22,362 nt of DNA, taken from the NCBI GenBank assembly GCA_964544145.1, contig CAZJAT010000028.1, positions 1 through 22,362 on the forward strand, given 5' to 3'. The DNA is from CAZJAT01 sp964544145. GTDB lineage: Bacteria; Hydrothermota; 32-111. Position numbers and translations under genes: made by a program. The notes under the pieces were generated by a model that ran no database searches, was not told the origin of the DNA, and saw nothing but the letters and a program-made list of their open reading frames with translations. Below, in pieces: positions 6,831 through 15,256 of this stretch (the first letter of the stretch is position 1; each line of letters starts with the position of its first letter).

Positions 6831-8997
6831 ATTAAACAAAATATACAAAAAGTGTAAGAAACATCACAAAAATGCCATTCTCTTTGACAGGGTCAGCAAT
6901 TTCAACATGGAAATGCTTGTGGAGAGAATTGCATCATACCCTTCTCACATATTGGATGATTACATTCTCAGTGTTGAACCGAATGCCCTTGTGTCATTAA
7001 TATCCTCAATAAGGGAAAAAAATATTTCATCAAAACCCGTATCTGCTAAACATACTGCATTCAGGGTATTCTCACCGCAAAAAGAAAAGAGTATTATTGA
7101 AAACAGAACAGGACAGAACCGTATGACTGAGGATGTGCTCTATGCATTGAATAATGAAGGAATACTTATAGGGGAAGCACCTCCGGGAACGGGGAAATCG
7201 CTTGCATATCTAATGCCTGCTGTTGAATGCATAAAAAACAGTATGCGTACAATTATTTCCACAAATACAAAAAACCTTCAAATGCAGATATTCAATAATG
7301 ACACGCAGATTGCCTGCAATCTGAAAAAATCATCTTTTTCCGCATGCATGCTGAAGGGTATAGGCAATTATCTGTGCCTGCATAAATATTATGAAAACAG
7401 GGATATGATTGAACCCCTTATGAGACTTGCAATAGATGGTTTTATGTATATGTATGAATCAGGTGATCTGGCAGAGATGAAATTTTTCTACAAAACAGAT
7501 ATGAATAATATAACAAGTGATTCAGAATACTGCATGGACAGGGATTGTCCATATTTTGATAAATGCTATTTTATGAAATTAAGAGAAACAGCAAAAACGA
7601 GTGATATTATTTTTACAAATCACTATCTTTCACTCATAGATGCATCAATGTCAAACAGATTCTTTGGTGAATATCAGATAATGATATTCGATGAGGCGCA
7701 TAATTTAGAAAATGTTGTCACTGAATTATTTGCATATGAATATTCATCGCAGTATACAATGAGAATGCTGCATTATTTCCAGAAACGCATGCATAATGCT
7801 GTCAGGAACATGATTCAATCACAGTCAAACGAGCTAAGGGAACTATTTGAAAATATATTACACATGATAAATGAATTAATAGAACAGAATGATGTGTTCA
7901 TGCTTGATATCAGAGATGCAATAGTGTTTGACGATTCAAAGAGAAGAACATATAAACAGGAGCTTTTCTCATCCAATGCGGAGAGAATTAAATACATATT
8001 AACACTTTACAGGAATATTTTACGCACATCAAAGGAAACAATGGATATTATAAATGAATCATATTCATCAAAGAGATTATTATTTCATCTTATACGTTAT
8101 GTTCATGAGAAGATGCAGTTCTTCCATGATGCATTTGCTGTTGTAACAGATGCGGAAAATGATGAATATGCATTTTTCTATGAAGCAGCTAAAAATCAGA
8201 ATGTGACATTCTACGGAGTGCCTGTTGATACGGGTGAGATGTTTTCAAATCTTATGCTTAAAGGCAGCGGTATACCCATTATTTTTACATCTGCAACGCT
8301 CAGTGTTAACAGGAATTTTGATCTCTTTAAATCGCAGATAGGTCTGAATCTTGTTGAAAGGCAGTATCATGAAGGTATATATGAGACGAGTTTCAATTGG
8401 GATAAACAGATGAACATCTTCTGTATAACAGGTATGGGCAATCCCAATGAAAAGGCATTCTTGCAGAGAGCTGCGGAATTTATCAGATTTATATGCGCAG
8501 ACAATAAGAAAACGCTTGTGCTGGCAACATCATATGAACAGATAGGTGAACTTTCCATGATACTCAAGGGTAATGAATTCCTGTTCCACAAAAAAGGAGA
8601 TAATCCCGAATTAATAATATCATCACATAAGGAAGCGGATAGCTCTGTGCTCATAGGAACAAACAGATACTGGGAAGGAGTTGACCTTCCGGGCGAACTC
8701 TTGGAGCGTGTGATTATTCTGAAAATGCCATTTGCAGTTCCGGATGACCCGGTGATGGAGAAGCGCTGCGGCAGGAAAGAAGAAATGGGTATTAATCCCT
8801 TTATGGGATATACATTGCCATTAGCAGTATTAAAGCTGAAACAGGGTGTCGGGCGGCTTATAAGAAAGAGCAGTGATAAAGGTACAGTATATATACTTGA
8901 CGAACGTATTGTGAGAAAGAGATATGGAAGTATTGTCATGAAATCAATGTTCGTGAAACCGGAAATAATTAATTATAATAATATTGTTGAGGTATAA
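6823..8997 (+). CDS. DinG/XPD-family Fe-S superfamily 2 DNA helicase
   Basis: A 724-aa ATP-dependent helicase, probably 5'-3', acting on repair or replication intermediates. Walker A is PGTGKS (121-126) and the DEAH box is FDEAHN (289-294). Four cysteines (C185, C237, C242, C248) occupy the position of the 4Fe-4S cluster in DinG/XPD. Later motifs are SATL (490-493), GTNRYWEGVDLPG (612-624) and QGVGRLIR (674-681). The N-terminal ~90 residues are not recognised; they are not the exonuclease domain of Gram-positive DinG. The start is a TTG at 6823, overlapping the pilB stop (TTGGATGA) by 8 bp. The ATG at 6827 is out of frame and stops at once. Overlap suggests translational coupling. Confidence 0.9.
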   Translation: MDELNKIYKKCKKHHKNAILFDRVSNFNMEMLVERIASYPSHILDDYILSVEPNALVSLISSIREKNISSKPVSAKHTAFRVFSPQKEKSIIENRTGQNRMTEDVLYALNNEGILIGEAPPGTGKSLAYLMPAVECIKNSMRTIISTNTKNLQMQIFNNDTQIACNLKKSSFSACMLKGIGNYLCLHKYYENRDMIEPLMRLAIDGFMYMYESGDLAEMKFFYKTDMNNITSDSEYCMDRDCPYFDKCYFMKLRETAKTSDIIFTNHYLSLIDASMSNRFFGEYQIMIFDEAHNLENVVTELFAYEYSSQYTMRMLHYFQKRMHNAVRNMIQSQSNELRELFENILHMINELIEQNDVFMLDIRDAIVFDDSKRRTYKQELFSSNAERIKYILTLYRNILRTSKETMDIINESYSSKRLLFHLIRYVHEKMQFFHDAFAVVTDAENDEYAFFYEAAKNQNVTFYGVPVDTGEMFSNLMLKGSGIPIIFTSATLSVNRNFDLFKSQIGLNLVERQYHEGIYETSFNWDKQMNIFCITGMGNPNEKAFLQRAAEFIRFICADNKKTLVLATSYEQIGELSMILKGNEFLFHKKGDNPELIISSHKEADSSVLIGTNRYWEGVDLPGELLERVIILKMPFAVPDDPVMEKRCGRKEEMGINPFMGYTLPLAVLKLKQGVGRLIRKSSDKGTVYILDERIVRKRYGSIVMKSMFVKPEIINYNNIVEV

Positions 8998-8999
8998 AA

Positions 9000-9623
9000 A
9001 TGAAACTCTATCTATTGAGACACGGAGAGAGCGAAGGGAATAAAGCGGGTAAATTCAGAGGTAGAATGGATTATCCATTGACTGAAAATGGGAAGATACA
9101 GGCAGAGGCAGCCGGACAGTATCTGAAGGACATTGATTTTGAGGCAGTTTACAGCAGTCCAATGAAAAGGGCTATGCAGACAGCAGAGGCAGTCTGCAGT
9201 GCAGCAGGAATAGATTACAGCATTTCTGAATATTTTAATAATATTGAATTAGGTGAATGGGAAGGAAAGGAAAAAGCATTAATACGCAAGACATATCCGC
9301 TGGAATGGCAAAAATGGATAAATGATCCGGAATCACTCTCAGTCAATGGAATGGAGAGTATTGAAGATATAAAAAACAGAGTCAGAGAGGGTATAGAGCT
9401 AATAAGAGAATCGCATAGCGGGAATGTACTCATTGTATCTCACAGGGCTGTCATTAAACCGCTTATAGCCGAACTTCTGGGTATTGAGAGACCCTCATTC
9501 TGGAGGGTACATGTATTTGCAGCCGCCGTTTCTGTGATGGAGTGGCGTGAACCGACAGGATGGATAATGAGGCATTTGAATATCAATCATTATATTGAAC
9601 ATTCAATTGAGGAGGATGCATGA
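9000..9623 (+). CDS. Histidine phosphatase (phosphoglycerate mutase-like family)
   Basis: A 207-aa branch-1 histidine phosphatase. The phospho-acceptor motif RHGE is at 7-10, SSPMKRAMQTAE is at 52-63, the acid residue region is NNIELGEWEG (80-89), and the second catalytic histidine is in VLIVSHRA (His148). The length matches cofactor-dependent phosphatases of the CobC/GpmB/PhoE type. It is not a full phosphoglycerate mutase, and no cobalamin genes are nearby, so the substrate stays open. It lies 2 bp after the helicase gene with ribosome site GAGG (8989-8992), and its stop overlaps the next start by ATGA. Confidence 0.85.
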   Translation: MKLYLLRHGESEGNKAGKFRGRMDYPLTENGKIQAEAAGQYLKDIDFEAVYSSPMKRAMQTAEAVCSAAGIDYSISEYFNNIELGEWEGKEKALIRKTYPLEWQKWINDPESLSVNGMESIEDIKNRVREGIELIRESHSGNVLIVSHRAVIKPLIAELLGIERPSFWRVHVFAAAVSVMEWREPTGWIMRHLNINHYIEHSIEEDA

Positions 9624-10078
9624 AATTCAATTATGTTCATGAAAATGTCTATATATATATTGAACATGATAAAGACAGTGTGCATAAAATTATATTCACA
9701 GGTACACATAAAGAGAGTGAGCCTGAATCTTATGGTAAGACAATAAAAAAAGAATTGGATGAGTATTTCAATGGTACTTTGAAGAAATTCACACTCAAAT
9801 TCCATTTTAAGGGAACAAAATTTCAGCAGGATGTGCTTAGAGCAATGTATAAGGTGCCTTATGGAAACGCTATATCATACAGTGAATTGGCAGAAAGGGC
9901 GGGTTACAAAAAAGCATATAGAGCAGCTGCTTCTGTTTGCTCTCACAATGATTTGGTTATTCTACTCCCATGCCACAGGATTATTGCTTCTGACGGAGGA
10001 TATGGAGGATTCGGCAATGATGTGGGTCTCAAAATACGTCTGTTAAAGCATGAGGGATATTCAAGAGAGAAAAAGTAA
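9620..10078 (+). CDS. ogt: Methylated-DNA--protein-cysteine methyltransferase (O6-alkylguanine repair)
   Basis: A 152-aa suicide repair protein that transfers alkyl groups from O6-alkylguanine to its own cysteine. The active-site motif LPCHRII holds Cys118 (PCHR 117-120). The helix-turn-helix DNA-binding region precedes it (about 68-105, ending YRAAASV), and the SDGGYGGF wing follows. The usual AN-x-x-N-P stretch before the active site is changed to VCSHND. A short N-terminal domain is present, but no Ada regulatory domain. A perfect GAGGAGG (9609-9615) sits 4 nt before the start. It is the last gene of its unit; the symbol names the family, since ogt and adaB types cannot be separated here. 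Confidence 0.92.
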   Translation: MKFNYVHENVYIYIEHDKDSVHKIIFTGTHKESEPESYGKTIKKELDEYFNGTLKKFTLKFHFKGTKFQQDVLRAMYKVPYGNAISYSELAERAGYKKAYRAAASVCSHNDLVILLPCHRIIASDGGYGGFGNDVGLKIRLLKHEGYSREKK

Positions 10079-10172
10079 TCAAATACAATCTCATATGCGT
10101 ATTTACAGATTAAAAGAACAAATATCAGCATTATCTTTAAAAATAAAATATTTTAATTATATTTTTATAATA

Positions 10173-10200
10173 TTGACATAATATAATAAGATAATATAAT
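10173..10200 (+). promoter_or_regulatory. Consensus sigma70 promoter of the surface-glycan operon
   Basis: Perfect TTGACA (10173-10178), 16-bp spacer, perfect TATAAT (10195-10200), in a very AT-rich 131-bp gap that holds nothing else I can support. The ATG at 10210 is only 9 bp past the -10 box and has no Shine-Dalgarno sequence, so the mRNA would start 0-3 nt before the start codon. Confidence 0.75.
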
Positions 10201-10209
10201 AATAAATCT

Positions 10210-11421
10210 ATGCAAATATCTTTTATTTCTCAATATTATCCTCCCGAAATGGGTGCCCCGGCATCCAGGGTTTCAGAATTGTCTAAATACTGGGCAAAGA
10301 GCGGTCAGACAGTAACGGTTATTACTGGTATGCCCAATCACCCTGACGGCATAATACATCCTACATATAAGTGGGAATATTTCAAAGAGGAAAACAAATT
10401 CGGAGTAAGAGTATTGAGGGTATTCCTCTATGTAACAGCAAACAGAGGTGTCTTTAAGAGAATAATGGGTTTTCTATCATTTATGATTACATCTCTGATT
10501 GTGGGATTGCTCAAATCCAACACAGATGTTGTGATAGCCACATCACCGCAATTATTTGTGGGTTTATCCGGCCTCATTATATCACGTCTGAAGGGCAAAC
10601 CATTCATATTTGAGGTAAGGGATATATGGCCTCAATCAGCAGTTGAACTTGGAGTGATAAAGAACAGACTCGTTATAAAGGCAATGGAGATGCTTGAGCT
10701 TACATTATACAAGAAAGCAGCAATGATTGTTGTTGCAGTAAAGGGAATGAAGCAGATTATTACAGATAAAGGTGTAGATGCAAAGAAGATACATTTTATT
10801 CCCAATGGGATTGATTCAGAGCGTTTTGCACTTAAGGGAGAGCCATTGCTGAGAACAAAGGATATGTACAGGGATAAATTCCTTGTCGGTTATGTGGGTA
10901 CAATAGGAATGGCACACGGATTGGAAATTCTACCCAAAACAGCAGAGCTTCTCAAGGATACGAATATTCATTTTATTATCATCGGAGATGGCGCAGAGAG
11001 GGAGAATATTGAATCATATATAAGAGAAAAAAAATTGAGTAATATATCTATGCTTGGGAAAATGCCAAGGGACAGGATACCATCCATTCTCAAGGAATTG
11101 GATCTGGGTTTTGTTCATCTGAAGAAATTCCCATTAATGGACAATGCAGTGCCTTCAAAGATATATGAGATAATGGCTGCAGGTATACCTGTTCTTGCCG
11201 GTATATCAGGAATAGGAAAGCAATTCATAGAGGATAATGGATTTGGTTTTGTTTTTGAACAGGAAAATGAGATATCTCTTGAAACAGTACTGAGATCAGT
11301 AATTAAAGAAGACAGAAAAAAATTAGAACATATGGGAAGAAACGGTCAGAAGGTTGCATTTGAGAAATATGACAGAAAAAAACAGGCAATGAAATATCTT
11401 TCATATATAAAGGAATTATAG
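10210..11421 (+). CDS. GT4-family glycosyltransferase (WbuB-like)
   Basis: A 403-aa GT-B fold glycosyltransferase acting at the cytoplasmic face of the inner membrane in polysaccharide assembly. Seen: an N-terminal acceptor domain starting ISQYYPPEMGAPASR, the EVRDIWPQS motif (135-143) typical of WbuB-type amino-sugar transferases, a domain linker with IPNGID (197-202), IIIGDGAER (256-264), and the GT4 donor-binding segment VPSKIYEIMAAG (314-325). A hydrophobic stretch at about 84-101 may attach it to the membrane. It is the first gene of a nine-gene chain and ends exactly one base before the next start. Donor sugar is inferred only by family resemblance (N-acetylated amino sugar). Confidence 0.88.
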   Translation: MQISFISQYYPPEMGAPASRVSELSKYWAKSGQTVTVITGMPNHPDGIIHPTYKWEYFKEENKFGVRVLRVFLYVTANRGVFKRIMGFLSFMITSLIVGLLKSNTDVVIATSPQLFVGLSGLIISRLKGKPFIFEVRDIWPQSAVELGVIKNRLVIKAMEMLELTLYKKAAMIVVAVKGMKQIITDKGVDAKKIHFIPNGIDSERFALKGEPLLRTKDMYRDKFLVGYVGTIGMAHGLEILPKTAELLKDTNIHFIIIGDGAERENIESYIREKKLSNISMLGKMPRDRIPSILKELDLGFVHLKKFPLMDNAVPSKIYEIMAAGIPVLAGISGIGKQFIEDNGFGFVFEQENEISLETVLRSVIKEDRKKLEHMGRNGQKVAFEKYDRKKQAMKYLSYIKEL

Positions 11422-12435
11422 ATGCTTGAAATAGGTGTAATAGTTATTTCTTTTTTATTATCCCTATTCCTTGTTTCAGGGACAATGAGAATGGCTATAT
11501 CATTCGGTGTACATGATGTTCCTGATGGCAGGAAGATTCACACAGAACAGGTGCCTACACTTGGAGGACTTGGGATGTTTGCTGCCATTTGGATAACAAT
11601 GATTCTACTGGATATATTCAATGTGATGGATTTCAAACAGATTATTTTCAGAATCTTTGCAGTATCAATTGCAATGTTCATTATGGGAGTTATTGATGAT
11701 GTAAATGGTTTGTCTGCAAAACAGAAATTTATTGTGCAGATACTTGCCGGAGCGGTTTTCTTTATATGGAATAATACAAATTCAGTGGTAATCTTTACTA
11801 ATCCCCTTATATCAGTTTTGATATTCACATTTCTGTCAATGCTCTTTTTTACAGTCATGACAAATGCAGTGAATTTCATTGATGGTTTGGACGGTCTGTG
11901 CGGCGGTGTATCCATTATTTTTTCCATTGCGCTTGTAATCTTTGCAATGAATATTGGCAATGATTATCTTAAATTTTTAAATCTTTCAGTTATAGGTGCA
12001 TTATTTGGTTTTATAATATTTAATTTTTATCCTGCAAAGATATTCATGGGTGATACGGGTTCGCTTTTCCTTGGCGGTATATTTACAATGAATGCTATTA
12101 TAATGATATATCTTTCACCGGATAAATTTATTTCATTTATAATGCTTTACTCATATCTCTTTATTGAACTGGGACTCACGGTTATGAGACGTATAATAAA
12201 AAGAACAAAAATATTTTCAGCAGACAAGAGCCATATTCATCATATATTGAAGGGAGGAAATGCCGACCAGCGAAAAGCCGTTGTAATTATATATGCTATC
12301 AATGCAGTATTTGCCTTATTATCAGTATTGTATTTTACATTCAGTAATATTGCTTATATATTTGTGTATATTGCCTACACACTGATACTGCTGGTTTTCT
12401 TTAGTATTAAAATGCTGAAGAATGGAGAACAATAA
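11422..12435 (+). CDS. WecA/TagO-like polyprenyl-phosphate HexNAc-1-phosphate transferase
   Basis: A 337-aa integral membrane enzyme of the MraY/WecA family, with about ten helices across the chain. It would load a HexNAc-1-phosphate from a UDP-sugar onto undecaprenyl phosphate and so start a glycan repeat unit. Motifs are HDVPDGRKIHTEQVPTLGG (31-49), the metal-binding DD (92-93), NFIDGLDG (151-158), MGDTGS (209-214) and the cytoplasmic HIHH motif (271-274). The HIHH form and lack of MurNAc-pentapeptide features favour WecA/TagO over MraY. AAAGGAA at 11409-11415 is its ribosome site. The TAA stop shares a base with the next ATG (TAATG). Confidence 0.9.
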   Translation: MLEIGVIVISFLLSLFLVSGTMRMAISFGVHDVPDGRKIHTEQVPTLGGLGMFAAIWITMILLDIFNVMDFKQIIFRIFAVSIAMFIMGVIDDVNGLSAKQKFIVQILAGAVFFIWNNTNSVVIFTNPLISVLIFTFLSMLFFTVMTNAVNFIDGLDGLCGGVSIIFSIALVIFAMNIGNDYLKFLNLSVIGALFGFIIFNFYPAKIFMGDTGSLFLGGIFTMNAIIMIYLSPDKFISFIMLYSYLFIELGLTVMRRIIKRTKIFSADKSHIHHILKGGNADQRKAVVIIYAINAVFALLSVLYFTFSNIAYIFVYIAYTLILLVFFSIKMLKNGEQ

Positions 12436-13817
12436 TGATTTTCAATAGAGACAATCAGAGTATTAAATTAACAATATTTATTCTTGATATATTTTTTACT
12501 ATTATTTCGTTTGCATCAGCATTATTGATTAGAATAACAGTGTTCAGGAATCTCTTCTTTGAATTCAATCTTGAGATATACAGCATTATATTTATTATAA
12601 CAATACTCATGTGGATAATAATGCTGAGGGTTCATAATCCTATACCCACATTGCCCAATTATTCATTCAAGGATGTTGTATTTGATTTAATAAAGCGAAT
12701 TGCATTGGGTGTTATTATCATATTTTCCATATCATTTCTTATGAGAGGTATTATTATATCCCGTCTGTTTATACTTCTGTTCGGTATTCTGAATATTTTA
12801 TTCCTATTTGCAGAGAGGCGATTATTTTTTATATACAAAAGACGTAAATTCAGGAAAGGCAAGGATCTAACAAGAGTGCTTATAGTGGGGAATGAACAGA
12901 ATCCAAAAGACCTTGTGGGTGTTATGTCATCACACACTGACTGGGGAATAAAGCTGGTGGATACTGTTGATGCTGAAAAATTAAAGGATTTGTCGTATAT
13001 TGAAAATTGGAAAACAATGCATATTGATATTGTAATATTTATCATAAACAAAAATTCATTGGAGATATTCAATAATTCAATAGGAAAACTCATGCAATCA
13101 GGCATAACAACAATGCTTTATCTGGATTCATTCATTGATTCAGGTGATGCATTTATTGATTTTCAATCATTTCTCAATCTTGATTTTCTCACATTTTCTT
13201 CTTCAAAGGAAAGGGAATTATCATTATACATCAAATATTCAATGGACAGAATTATGGCTTGTATATTGCTTATACTGCTTTCACCAATTATGCTTTTCAC
13301 AGCCTTTCTGCTGTGGATATTTGAAGGAAAACCGATTCTCTTCAGCCAGAAACGTGTCGGATACAATGGAAGGTTATTCAATATGCTTAAATTCAGGACA
13401 ATGTGCAGGGATGCAGAATTAAAAAAGGAGAAACTGAAGAAAAATAATTGTATGTCAGGACCTGTGTTCAAAATGAAAAATGACCCGCGTGTAAACAGAT
13501 TCGGGCGTTTTTTAAGAAGATGGTCAATAGATGAATTCCCTCAATTAATAAATATTATTAAAGGGGAAATGAGTTTTGTAGGACCAAGGCCGCCTTTGCC
13601 GGATGAGGTGAAGGAGTATAAATTATGGCAGAGAAGGAGATTGTCTCTGAGACCGGGACTTACATGCACATGGCAGATTTCGGGAAGAAATAATATTGAT
13701 TTTATCAGATGGATGCAGATGGATATGGAATATATTGATCATTGGTCATTATTGTATGACATTGTGATTGTAATAAAGACGATTCCGGCAATCATCTCTA
13801 ATAGAGGCAATATATGA
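12435..13817 (+). CDS. WbaP/WcaJ-like polyprenyl-phosphate hexose-1-phosphate transferase
   Basis: A 460-aa phosphoglycosyl transferase of the bacterial sugar transferase family. N-terminal membrane helices (about 10-130) are followed by a Rossmann-like middle domain (146-260). The catalytic part has one reentrant hydrophobic helix (273-296), KFRTM (319-323), the catalytic DE pair in SIDEFPQLINI (364-374), VGPRPP (382-387) and RPGLTCTWQISGR (406-418). It would transfer hexose- or HexNAc-1-phosphate to undecaprenyl phosphate. It directly follows a WecA-like gene of an unrelated fold with the same type of reaction, which is unusual. Ribosome site GGAG 12424-12427. Its stop overlaps the next start by ATGA. 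Confidence 0.92.
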   Translation: MIFNRDNQSIKLTIFILDIFFTIISFASALLIRITVFRNLFFEFNLEIYSIIFIITILMWIIMLRVHNPIPTLPNYSFKDVVFDLIKRIALGVIIIFSISFLMRGIIISRLFILLFGILNILFLFAERRLFFIYKRRKFRKGKDLTRVLIVGNEQNPKDLVGVMSSHTDWGIKLVDTVDAEKLKDLSYIENWKTMHIDIVIFIINKNSLEIFNNSIGKLMQSGITTMLYLDSFIDSGDAFIDFQSFLNLDFLTFSSSKERELSLYIKYSMDRIMACILLILLSPIMLFTAFLLWIFEGKPILFSQKRVGYNGRLFNMLKFRTMCRDAELKKEKLKKNNCMSGPVFKMKNDPRVNRFGRFLRRWSIDEFPQLINIIKGEMSFVGPRPPLPDEVKEYKLWQRRRLSLRPGLTCTWQISGRNNIDFIRWMQMDMEYIDHWSLLYDIVIVIKTIPAIISNRGNI

Positions 13818-15256
13818 AATTCATCGCAATATTATTGCTTATGATAACAGCGATATGTCTGCAGGCATTGGTATTTGAAAATAATGATTATTTTGATTAT
13901 ATTGATTATCTCTCAAAGAGGCATGTTCTTGATTTGAGGAATAATGATATTCCATTAACAGAAAATGGGATTAGACTTTCATACATTGGTTCAGATAATA
14001 ATGATAATGCAATATATAAATATATTTTAAAGCGAATGAAAAAGAAGAAAATGATATGGTTTAATAATACACTGTCTGTACAGGGGGAGTATAAAGAAAA
14101 TCTTCACAGCGGAATAGATAACAGCTTATCACTCTATATGGATATGAATGATCTTTTCTGCGAATCGGAACTGATAACAGAATACCCATACAGCGATACT
14201 TCCTATGCATATCAAATGTCAAGAAAAGAGTGGAATAATACATCATCCCAGATAAGAAAGGCCTATATATCGTATGAAAAGAATGATTACCTCATAGCAG
14301 GAGGCAGATTTATACCTGCTATGGGCAGAGGAATATTTGATAATTTATTTATTTCATCAGAGATTGAACCCCTGGATGGATTCTATTTCCGGTTTGAAAA
14401 ACAATTCTTTGATTTTTCATTTTACACGGCAACACTGACGCCGGGGCATAAGGAATTCAGGGATGATTCGCTGAGAAAATATGTCTCTTATCATAAAGCA
14501 GGAGTCAAATTGCCGTATAATAATTATTTGGCATTCAAGGAACTTATTTCATATGCATCGCTTTTACCTGAATTAATGTACACCAATCCTATATTACTCT
14601 ATTATGGAGTGCAGTGGAATACGCATAGGGATGATAATGTTGTGTGGGCAATTGAGGCTATAAATAAATCAATTCGAGGTTTAACACTGAGCGGTGAACT
14701 CTTTGTTGATGATTTTATTTATGAGAAAGAACTTAAAATGCTGTTTTCGGATTTTACATTATATGCTCCGGACAAGTTGGGCATTATTGTATCTGCCTCA
14801 TATGCACCTGATGTGGTCAATGGTTTGCTGATTGAGGGAGAATATGCGAGAATTAGTAAATATACAGGAACGCACAGACATCCTGAGGTTGCTTATTCAT
14901 ATTACAATGAACCTGTTTTGTATTTCATAGGACCCGATGCAGATCTTATGGGTGTGAGAATAAGCTATTATTCTTCAGACAAATGGGGCGCCAGGGGATA
15001 TCTGTCATATAAGAGGAAGGGTGAAGGACGCATATATGATTCATTTGTTGAATCGACAAATCAGGATTATGAATTTGAATTTCCGTCAGGCATTATTGAG
15101 AAGACCATTCAGGGAAATATTGAGATATTCCTCCATTATAATATATTCACACTGAAAATGTCAGGTGGGTATACTGATATTAAAAATGGTAATAATATTA
15201 TTTTGGATAACAGCACTATTCCTTATATTAATTTAATCGGAGAAATAAACTTATGA
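13814..15256 (+). CDS. Wzi-like outer-membrane capsule/polysaccharide assembly protein, copy 1
   Basis: A 480-aa protein with an N-terminal signal sequence (hydrophobic about 3-18, likely cleaved near residue 18) and many short amphipathic beta strands, as in an outer-membrane barrel. It shares the pattern of the capsule assembly Wzi family: AGGRFIPAMGRGIFDN, NPILLYYGVQWN with DDN, FVDDFIY and YFIGPDAD. Wzi in E. coli is a surface lectin that holds capsule on the cell. It is clearly paralogous to the next gene, sharing RNNDIP, YFIGPDAD and RKGEG in the same order. Ribosome site GAGG 13804-13807. The family call is from pattern recognition, without an alignment. Confidence 0.75.
   Translation: MKFIAILLLMITAICLQALVFENNDYFDYIDYLSKRHVLDLRNNDIPLTENGIRLSYIGSDNNDNAIYKYILKRMKKKKMIWFNNTLSVQGEYKENLHSGIDNSLSLYMDMNDLFCESELITEYPYSDTSYAYQMSRKEWNNTSSQIRKAYISYEKNDYLIAGGRFIPAMGRGIFDNLFISSEIEPLDGFYFRFEKQFFDFSFYTATLTPGHKEFRDDSLRKYVSYHKAGVKLPYNNYLAFKELISYASLLPELMYTNPILLYYGVQWNTHRDDNVVWAIEAINKSIRGLTLSGELFVDDFIYEKELKMLFSDFTLYAPDKLGIIVSASYAPDVVNGLLIEGEYARISKYTGTHRHPEVAYSYYNEPVLYFIGPDADLMGVRISYYSSDKWGARGYLSYKRKGEGRIYDSFVESTNQDYEFEFPSGIIEKTIQGNIEIFLHYNIFTLKMSGGYTDIKNGNNIILDNSTIPYINLIGEINL

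Noticed and set aside
6827..6835. ATG at 6827 as the helicase start
   Set aside because: It is in another frame and reaches a stop after one codon; the TTG at 6823 opens the helicase frame.
8367..8939. Long open frame on the minus strand (190 codons)
   Set aside because: It lies wholly inside the DinG-like helicase gene, whose motifs are clear on the + strand; the minus-strand translation shows no family pattern and has no promoter or ribosome site.
10131..10175. AT-only stem (AAAAATA / TATTTTT) as a terminator after ogt
   Set aside because: The stem has no GC pairs and is easily expected by chance in this AT-rich gap.
12659..13105. Minus-strand open frame of 148 codons
   Set aside because: It is antisense to the WbaP/WcaJ-like gene with no recognisable motif; a by-product of AT-rich codon use.
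13135..13422. Second + strand frame within the sugar transferase gene
   Set aside because: Out of frame with the conserved transferase domain, which continues unbroken through the region.
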